Source of the DNA: Aurelia coerulea
Lineage: Eukaryota; Cnidaria; Scyphozoa; Semaeostomeae; Ulmaridae
Assembly: GCA_039566865.1 (NCBI GenBank)
Contig: CM076945.1
Span: 3,647,501 to 3,711,500 of the forward strand
Direction of reading: 5' to 3'
Length of the DNA stretch: 64,000 nucleotides
Shown here: positions 21,501-29,583 of the stretch, one piece after another
Layout: each line of letters starts with the position of its first letter
Numbering within the stretch: position 1 is the stretch's first letter
The notes under the pieces: generated by a model
Databases searched by the model: none
Seen by the model: only the letters and a program-made list of their open reading frames with translations
Told to the model about the DNA's origin: nothing
Translations under genes and position numbers: made by a program

Positions 21501-22560
21501 GTGTAAAGAAATTTCCCCTGCAATCTATTCTCAAAGGTGTACAATCTATTATCAAAGGTAACAATTTGCTGTGTCATATGGGAGACCTGAGCCTTGCACA
21601 ACCTTTTGTTTTATGCAAGATTTCCTGGTGTTTGCAACAAGAAAAGTTTGAATCGACGGTAGTTGGACGGTTTACTGCAGAGGCTGTAAAGTCTTGTCAC
21701 ATTTTATCGAAATTATCGATGATAAAATGGTGGAAAGAAATTGGATTTGTGGTGAAGTTATTCGTTAATGTATCCGCTGATTATTATTGCAAAAAAGAGT
21801 GATTTAATGCCGATTCCTGGGATTTTGCTGCGGTTGAAGGTAGGCCCATTAGCTTTCTTCGCAGCAAATAGCTTTAATTCGTCTAGGATTTTCGAAAATC
21901 ACACAAACAAATATTTTCATGTTATTCCTGGACATAATTCACGTAACATGTGAAATTTTGAAAGCTATATCTTATTTTTAGCGTTCCTGAAGAATTCTTG
22001 AACATAGGCCAATTTTCGAAGGAATGAAAGTCGATGTAACGCCGATCCCTGACGAGATTTGAACCAAATGCAGAAAAACAAATGTGGAGTGAGGCCTCTC
22101 GAATCGATTCGTGGTAAAACCAGCTCTGTATCTTTATTACTCGAATATCCATTTTTATTTTCGTGAAGGTACTCGAAAAGTTATCTCGAAAGCCTTATTT
22201 TCAGTCATGTGATCGGAATACGACGATATCATTGGCTTATAAGCGTGAAATTGGAAGATTTGCGGGTTTCCCTGTGCCCTATTGAAAGATTTGACTCATA
22301 TGCTTACCTTGCCCAACACGAATACCAAATACAGAGTCCAAATTCACTTGTTCAACACTTCTTGAATAAAACTCAAGTACTTTTTGTAACGACTTCAAAA
22401 CTCTATCAACATGATTTGAAACAGACCCATTATTCTGTTGACCTCCATCAATCAATTGATCACCATTATGTGCCTTGCTTAAAATCAACAAAACGAGGAA
22501 AATATTTTTAAATGCGGAAAATGAGCCAAAACCGATTGGGCCTAGCCACTTCTTCACCAT
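15210..22560 (-). CDS. C16orf89/UPF0764-like protein with C-terminal membrane anchor, 5 exons
   Basis: Coding exons in reading order are 22560-22308, 20197-19775, 19073-18686, 17868-17828 and 15523-15210, with phases 1, 1, 2 and 1 all matching. The product is about 472 residues. It starts with a hydrophobic signal-like segment (IFLVLLILSKA). Diagnostic family segments are VNLDSVFGIRV, SSDQCMTDLLGS, CTITDKCWNMMT, GYFLTHQGLFLLLAENRGC, DIGKDLFAEQMIVCQMLG, KLLEVILKLQDNSGCW and DGCSAHFTGVATG. C16orf89-type proteins are of unknown molecular function and described as secreted. Unusually, this one ends with a membrane segment (WLVVLALVSISFYYF) and a basic tail, so it may be membrane-anchored. Every intron contains a transposon. 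An in-frame ATG at 22581 would add seven residues. Confidence 0.8.
15585..15720. repeat. Short repeat pair TCCAGACCAGGGA
   Basis: TCCAGACCAGGGAGAT and TCCAGACCAGGGAACT occur about 35 bp apart in the last intron. Probably a repeat fragment; no further structure identified. Confidence 0.35.
15720..16250. mobile_element. Foldback element, TAGCATAGG..TCAAATCTTT family, copy B
   Basis: GCATAGGTTTCAAATCTTTA pairs with the right end near 16225-16246. Arms share GTGTAAAATT.A.TGACCTA and CTATAATTCTACCGTTGG. In the last intron of the C16orf89-like gene. Confidence 0.65.
16310..16500. mobile_element. Fragment of a foldback family also seen near 31610-32490
   Basis: GGACATGTTCAAATCCATTT and the CTCAAGAAAG and CCTAAAATCACGA segments match, in order, the arms of the split foldback at 31540-32490. 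Only one arm is present here. Confidence 0.5.
16743..17473. mobile_element. AACAAGG foldback element interrupted by a TTAA MITE
   Basis: AACAAGGACAGATTTTGTTA at the left pairs with the right end near 17455-17473. Arms of about 270 bp contain CACCTCAATTCAAAGCGAT and its complement. Same family as 30865-31464. The MITE at 17028-17172 sits near its centre. In the last intron of the C16orf89-like gene. Confidence 0.75.
17028..17172. mobile_element. TTAA-flanked palindromic MITE, nested
   Basis: AGGGTCTGTTTCATCCAGCA pairs with TGCTGGATGAAACAGACCCT; the arms are nearly perfect to the centre (CCATTTTCATGG/GCCATGAAAATGG). TTAA flanks each end (17024-17027, 17173-17176). Inserted in the foldback element at 16743-17473. 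Confidence 0.85.
17828..17868 (-). CDS. C16orf89-like exon 4 (41-nt small exon)
   Basis: Pyrimidine-rich acceptor ending TACGAAG, donor GTAAAT. It encodes FNGRRLQEEVVLK between split codons. Its 41 nt convert phase 2 into phase 1, exactly what exons 3 and 5 need, which supports it despite its size. Human C16orf89 has a similar basic segment before the DGCS block. Confidence 0.7.
18213..18509. mobile_element. hAT-type MITE, family B, copy 2
   Basis: CAGCAGCGGATTTAGG at the left and GGCTGGATCCGCCCCTG at the right; the interior is homologous in reverse to 2446-2741. Target duplication decayed. In intron 3 of the C16orf89-like gene. Confidence 0.75.
18686..19073 (-). CDS. C16orf89-like exon 3
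   Basis: Acceptor CCCTATAAG, donor GTACGT after GTTGTTAA. Opens CRKQLMERVGDDEQW, contains the conserved DIGKDLFAEQMIVCQMLG and LLEVILKLQDNSGCW segments, then an acidic linker (DESNEEEARD and ENEHD). Confidence 0.8.
19272..19365. mobile_element. Short foldback MITE with CTAGC.TGCGTGC ends
   Basis: GCTAGCCTGCGTGCTGCCTC pairs with GAGGCTGCACGCAAGCTAGA around GAATCCT/AGGATT. About 95 bp, in intron 2 of the C16orf89-like gene. Confidence 0.6.
19775..20197 (-). CDS. C16orf89-like exon 2
   Basis: Acceptor ATTTTTGTAG, donor GTGGGT. 423 nt. Contains AKWFAMMPYHSVD, SSDQCMTDLLGSQLEGVQQK, CTITDKCWNMMTKK and GYFLTHQGLFLLLAENRG, the core of the family, with paired cysteines likely to form disulfides. Confidence 0.85.
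20628..22304. mobile_element. Long-arm foldback (MULE-like) transposon with 9-bp target duplication across a splice donor
   Basis: Two inverted arms of about 730 bp begin AGCATATGAGTCAAATC and remain nearly identical, with only scattered substitutions, around a core near 21370-21570. TACCTTGCC flanks it directly at 20619-20627 and 22305-22313. Long inverted repeats and a 9-bp duplication are typical of Mutator-like elements. No transposase is encoded; the mirrored open frames in the arms are a by-product of the symmetry. The duplicated 9 bp contain the exon 1/intron 1 junction of the C16orf89-like gene. Confidence 0.9.
22308..22560 (-). CDS. C16orf89-like exon 1 (coding part)
   Basis: Encodes MVKKWLG, a hydrophobic signal-like segment, and VNLDSVFGIRVGQ, ending one base into a glycine codon at a GTAAGC donor. 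GTA of the donor belongs to the target duplication and AGC to the transposon. The alternative ATG at 22581 is in frame. Confidence 0.75.
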
Positions 22561-22589
22561 CTTCTTTGTGGATTTTTGCAAGCAACTTG

Positions 22590-23250
22590 TGATCTTTTCG
22601 ATTCAAGGCATGGTTTCTTTAACTGAATAATCCATTGTTGTATCTATCAAATTTATGATGATCAACAAAGAAGTCTGCGATCAGCGTTATCGAGCAAAAA
22701 CGTGTTCAAATTTTCATTACATTCTTCCGGCAAAACATGGCAACCGAGATTTATTGAATAAAGTGTTGCTGTTGCTGCGCTAGTGGCTCAAAGATCACAC
22801 TCACACTAGACTGATTACAATTCGTCGTAAATTTCGGATCACAAGACACAGCAGTTCCTAATATTCCAGAAGATCTTCTTGTTGCGTGTAGTGCAATTGT
22901 ACAATGATAAACAAGTACATAAAGTAAAATATAAGCACTTTGATGCAAATTGAAATAAGCACGACGTTTCGAGCATAGCCCGTTATCTAGCCATTTTATC
23001 CTAATATTCCAGGGCTGCTTACAAGGTCATATGCCAATTCTATGAGTCACATCAAAGATCTTTGGTCACATCGCGCAAGCTAAGCTATATTTCTTTGGAT
23101 GTTTTTGACTTGACTGAGACTTTGTTCTTGGATTCTTTTGCGTGAGGCCGTGTTTGCGCTGTGCTAGTACAAGACAAGGATCACAACCGGTTGCATGAGA
23201 CAATCAAATCATCCAATTTGCCAATTTCACGCTGCCTAATCAGTAATCAG
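22590..23250. other. Probable upstream region of the C16orf89-like gene
   Basis: No repeat or exon recognised. If the small exon at 23256 is real, this would be a shared divergent promoter region. Confidence 0.35.
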
Positions 23251-23255
23251 CCAAC

Positions 23256-26200
23256 ATGGCATCGCCAAGTTCTAAACCCTCGATGCAAAGTCAGCAATTC
23301 CAGGTGAATTTCCTGGTAACCTCGCTTTTGTTTTTAAGATTTTTAAGACCGTTACAAAAATCCCAACAAATCCTATTGTTTAAAAAAGTCCCGTACGCTT
23401 TTTTGGAAGAGTAGAGTGATGCACCCCTCGACTCCAGCTATGAGTTGTTTACATGTTTAGATGTTTAGGTACCCCATATTTGGGGACGGAGGTACATCGA
23501 TTTCGTCAACGCTAATTTTTGGAAAAGAAACGACCAGTCTTCGGCAAATTGTGTAATTGTTCTCGCTCCTTTCGACCTGTTTCACTCTCTGCACACTCCA
23601 CTTCCAACAACCGTAAATTTTAACATCTCCAATACGATAAAGCAATTCGATGCACTCGACGCACTTATGAATAGTTTTCACACAGAATCAGAAGAAAGGT
23701 CGATGTTAAAATTCGATTACAGCATGATTACAGTTTTCTTTGAAATAAATGTCTTGGAAGGAACTGTAAATCTGGCGTAAATTTGCTGTAAATCTGCCCC
23801 CATGGAAATTTATTGATATCTTGAGATTAGTTTCAAAATGGAGGCATTTATTAAATTTGAGGCTATGACGTTAGCAAATTGAACGTTTTCTCATTTTTCC
23901 TCAATTGGTTTAGGATTTACGATGATTTAAATTCTTTTAAATTTTCCATGAATGTCTTCAAAAATAACTAAATTGCCGCAATTTTGAAAAAATCAAGATA
24001 TCAAAAAGTTCCACGGCAGATTTACAGCAAAGTACCATAAGTTCCGTTCAAGCCATTCAGTTTAAAGCAAATATGTCATAGAATTTTACATGCATCTTTT
24101 TAAAGATTAGAAAGATTTGAGCCCTATGCTCCACTTATAAGTGGTGACCAACTGGAATAAGTGGTGTAACTATGGTGGTGACCATCGGACCATTTGAAAA
24201 GTTCGCAAGGTGATTTTACCTTGGCACATTTTTCATAACTGCCTTGGACGTCATCAAAGAGGAAGAGTAACGTTACGAGTATGTTAATATCACAATACAA
24301 TTGATTCAAGTATCTACAATGGTGAAAAATAAAGATTTAGAATATTAGTATAAGTCTATGTTTACAACCACGACGATCTAAAGTTGAAATCATTCAGCGC
24401 GCATTCTAATGAACTACAGTAAAATCCTGCATAAGGAGCCGAAATTCTGCATATACCAGGGTGAGTCAGAAAAAAACGTGGGGTGTTTGGCGGACTGTCA
24501 CGTCGCGTTTAGCTACCCGATCGTTGTGAACTAAATTATTCCGTGCAGCCATAAATCTGACTTAGATCATAAACCTTTCCCCATCCAAATCGGTCATGTG
24601 ATGCATTATTTAAGGTAGCAGTTAACCCTTAGAATTTTGGAATTTCGGAATTTTGTGCCAAATTTGGGAATTGGTGTCATCTTATAGTAAATTTATTCTT
24701 TTTGAAGATAAAATAGTCCCCAAGCCTATATAGGTGTTGATATTTGCTGCAAATTAAGATTAATATGAAGGGGTCGTAAAAATTTTCCCTAGCAACCAAC
24801 TGTTTTTGTGGTTACTAGGGAATGTTTCGAAAATTTCATGCAAAAATTGTCCAAAACTCCTACCTTCTATGCTCTTGGGTTCCATTCCGTCTCTTCCAGT
24901 CACATGACTCCTCCATTCTAGCAACAACAACACCGCAAAATGGTATTTTGTGCTGAGAAAAATGGAGGGAGAGCAGGAGAATGCACACAGATGGATAGGC
25001 CACTGATTACATGAAGTTCAGGAGTAAGAAACAAAGGAAAAGGAAAGTTTTTTACGCCAAGAAGAAATGGGAATCAGACAGAGAACCAGCAGAAATTGTG
25101 GAGAATGGACAGAACGAAGTATATTAGGGGCTACCACAGCTGGGCCTTTTGGTATGATCATGATGACTCAGAAACTCCAGTTCACCACACACACAGCAAA
25201 GGCCAACAGTAAAAACAGACAAAGTTGTCAAAGCTGAAGATTGAAAACAAATCATGTCTGTATAGAAACTTTCTAATGGCCTATTTGAGAATGTCCTAAG
25301 CTTGTCAATCAAGGAAGGTCAAGAATGCATTACAGCATGTTCTGTTCTTCTGTGCCACTAGCAAGTTCTGTTCCACTATCAATTCAAGTGGTGCTTTGCT
25401 TTTGGGGTTTGGTACAATAAATGTGGCAAATACAAAGACAAGATATCATTTTTTGAAGGCCAGAAAGTAAAAACAGCTTCAAAGCTCAAGGCAAAAACAG
25501 TACTGTTGAATCAAAGTCATCCAAAAGTGCAATTTGTTGTTGCAGAGCCAGAGACAATAAACTAGTTCACAGCTTCCATAATTGTCTGTGCGCACAACAG
25601 TATGGGAAGAAAAACACTATTTTGCAACAAAAGCTTGCGTTATTTTGCTTCCCAAAATGCATTCTTTTACACAGGATCAATGGACACAGATTATTTTCCA
25701 AGAACTGCAAATTGGTCTATTGATTTATCATAAGAAAGGAAGACACTATAAGTGAACTTTATTGACATAAATCAGTGTTTATGATTCACAATTGGATCAA
25801 AACCCAATGAAAAGCACTTCTTCAACTTTAAGGCTGTTTTTCTCAAAAGGCTGTTTTTGCCAGTCATGAAAGCTAAAACCATTGCCAATTTTATAACATC
25901 AGTGAGATCTTAATGAAATTTTCACCAAAGGTTTCTCAAATGTTGATCTACGCAATGAATTAAATGAATTTTGAAAATTTGTCGGAACACGCCCAGTTGC
26001 CATGGAAACATTACTACGGTCACTATTGTCCAATTTGTGATGAAATTTTACAAAATTGATAATTCATTGCATAGGTCATTATAAAACACACCTTTGGTGG
26101 GAATTTCAGCCAAATATCTCAAACTGGGTGAGAATTAATGGCATTTTTGTAAAAAAATTCTGAAACAATAATGACCGTTTCCATGGAAACGATTGTCTTT

Positions 26201-28161
26201 AAAAATTTTTTGTTGCCAAAATTCTAATTTGATCTACCATTCCAAGCTTTCCTGAAAATCTGAGGGAAATGCTCTGCAAAGAATTGGAGTTATTTGCAAG
26301 TAAAGTTTTTGGCTTCTAAGGGTTAACTGCTACCTTAAGATAGATTTTCTTCCTAAGACTTTGTATGGGAGTCTTGCACACTGAGAAAACCTTTAACCAA
26401 GCCCCTTCAGCATTTTAGCCTTGCCAGAGCTGCAGGTACACGTGGTATTATCAGGGGAGAATGAAATAGTTCAGAAATAGTGTTTTCTCCCCTGGGATGC
26501 CTTGTCATAACTTTTCCTACGAAGAGAATATGTTTGAGAGACAGTAAAAACGCATGCTTCTTTGCGTTGCAAAGAGATTTCTTTCAACAAGATCAATGCG
26601 CTGTATCAGGGCGAAACTATTTCATTCTCCCCTGATAATACCACGTGTACCTGCAGCTTTCGCAAGGGTAAAATGTTGAAGGGGCTCTTTCAAAGATTTC
26701 ATAAGTTTGCAAAACTCCCATGCAACGTCTTACGAAGAAAATATATTTTGATTAATACATCAAGTGACTGATTTCGATGAGGAAAGACTTATGATCTAAG
26801 TTAAACCTCTTGCTGCAAGAAAAAAATTGGTTCACTACGATCAGGTGGCTGAAAGGGATGTCACAATCTGCCAAACACCCCACGTTTTTTCTGACTCACC
26901 CTTATATAATTCGACATTTGGAATAAAATCTTCTGGAATCGTAAAAACTGAGTAACACCGCAAAGAAAGATGTCATTCAGTACTAGAGGCTCGAATCAAT
27001 CAATGCTTTTGTGGATGGTCCAAACCCGATCAACTGGGTGGCACTATTTCTTAAATTCTAGGTCCAAGAATCAAGAAGTATTGTTTACTTCAAAGAATGA
27101 AATTCTTCTTACATGCAGATTTTTACTGTATGAATAATTTAACAAAAAATGACTAGCGTAGACTAATGAAGGTGAAACGTTAAAGATGACTACAAGAACT
27201 TCCAGTATGTTTATTGGGAGGGGATGAAATATTTGACAAAGGGTCTAAAATATGGAAACTTGATCCAGAAAGTCGAATAACGGATCTCAGGAGGGACTCT
27301 GTCCTAAAGGCTTGGCAAAACGAGCAAACTAGATTATTTACATGAGTCCTTGTTTTCCCATCCCCCAACGATACCCTCACAATAACAGTAAATAAAAATT
27401 CAGTTCAATGGAGCAAAACTTAGACGAATGCCATCAGTCTACAAGCAAACGTTGTTTGCCAAACATTTGGGATCCGTTTGATGACCAAATCTTTGTGGGT
27501 TTGGTCAGGTCGCCTAATACTCCTTGAAATACAATTTGCTGGCAAAATGTGTGTTTTGAATTTCTTCAAAAATATTGACCAACAATTCCGTTTCTCAAGC
27601 AATGTTTGCAACATCGCCAAACGGGCAAATATTGCTTGGCAAGGGAAGTCTCAAATTTTCCAAAATAGTGTTGGGTTTGTTTATTCAGCCATGGCCTAAG
27701 ATACAGCCATTTTGATGGCACAGTTTCAGTTCTTCAAGGACGATAATCATAGCCTGAAACAAAAACAATCTAAATCTCTATGACTCAGGCTATTTACTTG
27801 CTGATTCAATAGAAGAAATTCAAACTTAAAAGTGAACCTGTATTTGAACGAATTCGAACTGAAACATGATCGAAAGTTGGTAAATTTTTGGAAGCTCGTA
27901 GCAAATAGCGAAGATGTTGGATTAAAATAGAACTAAAATGAATGCAAGATAAGTTAATTGTAAAACTGAATGCTGCATATTATCTCTCAGTGCGTTCGTA
28001 TCGCATTCATAGCAATCCTGATTTTGATAGGTTTCGGTGATGTTTTGCACCAATCTATAAACGCTCAAATCCTCAAGAAAAAATTACTTGAACATTTCCC
28101 AACATTCCATTGTTCAACAAAACGAGCGCATTTTAAGATGTATGGTCTTATTCAAATTTAG
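23256..28161 (+). CDS. Possible small two-exon gene, 72-residue single-pass protein
   Basis: Tentative. ATG in a good context (CCAACATGG) opens MASPSSKPSMQSQQFQ (23256-23303) and stops at CAG|GTGAAT in phase 0. A phase-0 acceptor (ATCTCTCAG) at 27990 opens an exon (27991-28161) with a hydrophobic segment (VRIAFIAILILIGFGDVL), a lysine-rich stretch and a TAG stop. The pairing is inferred only from phase. Intermediate exons could exist, or neither exon may be real. No family recognised. Confidence 0.25.
23700..24135. mobile_element. Foldback element, TAGCATAGG..TCAAATCTTT family, copy C
   Basis: The right part (TCAAGCCATTCAGTTTAAA, ATTTTACATGCATCTTTTTA, TTTGAGCCCTATGCT) matches copies A and B; the left end is more diverged. 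Confidence 0.5.
24454..26906. mobile_element. TA-flanked foldback element with ACCAGGGTGAGTCAGAAAA ends, interrupted
   Basis: The left end TACCAGGGTGAGTCAGAAAA and the complementary right end share the long block ACGTGGGGTGTTTGGC. The inner arms (GACTTAGATCATAAACCTTT; CTGCAGGTACACGTGGTATT and complements) pair once the 1.72 kb insertion at 24614-26334 is removed. Without it the element is about 730 bp, comparable to 14556-15197. Confidence 0.8.
24614..26334. mobile_element. TTAA-flanked DNA transposon derivative, nested
   Basis: GGTAGCAGTTAACCCTTAGA at the left is matched by the exact complement at the right (21-bp terminal repeat). TTAA flanks both ends (24610-24613, 26335-26338), the target of piggyBac and Kolobok-type elements. 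Its 1.72 kb contains no intact transposase; a short basic stretch (SKKQRKRKVFYAKKKWESD, near 25025-25080) might be a relic. It sits inside the left arm of the foldback at 24454-26906. Confidence 0.8.
26910..27985. other. Unassigned DNA
   Basis: No exon or repeat that can be defended. Short frames around 27420-27700 have no recognisable domain. Confidence 0.35.
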
Positions 28162-28164
28162 TGT

Positions 28165-29390
28165 GAAACATATTTTTGCATTCTAAACGTTTGACTATTT
28201 TTACTGCAAACAGATTTTTTTGCCAAAATACTACTTTCTACAATAATATACATCTTGAGCACTGTTTACAGTCAAATAACTAAGCTTGCCCTCAATATCT
28301 CCGTAATATCAGTGCGGTGTTAGGAAAAGAACAGGTTTGCTGGTAAGACAGAGTTTAGAAAAATAGACTGAGATTGAAATGTCAGCTTCTTAATGGTAAG
28401 GGACTTCACTGGGCTTTCGCTTGAATAAAGTCGAAATTCAGTTTTACAAATGGCTCTTTTTTGAAAACTTTACGATGTTGAAAATGCACATGATCACCGA
28501 CAGTACGTTTTACTAATGAATGCAACCAAGATTGCCCTGAATGCGAACAGAACAGCCTGTTCATGTCACTTTGTGAAAACATAAATATTTTTTTCATCAT
28601 AAAATGTCAAATTTCTGGCCTAAAAGTTCCTTCTAAGTATACTAGCTGCTAAGAATAAAAGATCTCCTAAAACCAAACAGGAACTCAGGCTTTCGATTGG
28701 GCTATTCGTACCACAGTTCTTTTTGGAGTGTGTGTTTCTCTTGATAGCGTTGATGCGTCATCTACAGTTGAAAATAAAGCTCAAATAATGAAATTAAAAA
28801 ACCGAGGGGTCCAATTAGAGATTAATCTGGTAGGAAGGTGCATACCGGAATATGCTTCCCACAGTTTATCAGCATGTAAAAAGTTTGTTCATAGCGAGCG
28901 AATAAACGGGAAATAAAATAGAGTTTGCAGAAGCAGGCTTTTACACTTTTTACAAACTTTCAGGTTATTCCAGATCAAGAAATCTGTTCCCTGCACCGGC
29001 AGATACTTTTCACCTACTAGTGCTACAGCTGCTTGAGAAAATGTCGATTTCCCCTCAGCGTTCTCAGTAGGGTATGTTAACTGTTACTTTTGTTCGTTCA
29101 TTATGAGAGTAATTTCAGTTACCTACAAATCCTTGAATCAATACATCTTGAAACTGGAGCATCCTTTCCTTGATTCTCCTCCCCCGTTTTTACTCGCTAT
29201 GATGCCTTTTTCGCATAACTATGGAGCACAAACAGGGGGTTAAAAGAGATAATTCAATTCCAGAATGTATTGATTCAAGAATTCAACGGCAAATAAAGCT
29301 CCCCTCGTTGGCCTATGGTAACGAATATGGCACAAAGTCGGCCCACCAAATATCTTCAAATGTCTCTTGTTCTTTCCAAGGTCAAAGGAT
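28165..29390. other. Unassigned DNA 3' of the DESI2-like gene
   Basis: Presumably contains the DESI2-like 3' untranslated region on the minus strand. No polyadenylation signal was assigned and no other gene was recognised. Confidence 0.35.
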
Positions 29391-29391
29391 A

Positions 29392-29583
29392 TTACTTTGG
29401 GACATGCATACCTTGATAAGGTCCTTCTATGTTAACCCATTCCATCAAATCTACTTCACTGACAGATTGTATTGGTTCTGGCGTCAGCCATTCTTTTGGT
29501 ATGCAAGCACAGAGGAATGGGAATCTCGAACCAATTGAGGCTAATCTGTTGACCCATTTTGGAACGTCTTTACCACATAAAAT
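29392..29583 (-). CDS. DESI2: DESI2-like exon 6 and stop
   Basis: Acceptor TCGTTACAG. Encodes [15 protein letters not shown] to [15 protein letters not shown] and a stop. A donor-like AAG|GTATGC lies at 29412/29411, so the last six residues might be replaced by an unseen downstream exon. Confidence 0.8.
   Translation of the reverse strand: MLCGKDVPKWVNRLASIGSRFPFLCACIPKEWLTPEPIQSVSEVDLMEWVNIEGPYQGMHVPK

Noticed and set aside
20780..22152. Identical 76-codon frames on opposite strands plus a 145-codon frame in the foldback
   Set aside because: The duplication is due to the inverted repeat, and no transposase or other domain is recognisable.
23457..23681. Minus-strand 74-codon frame with several cysteines
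   Set aside because: Looks protein-like but no family, splice partner or conserved motif could be identified.
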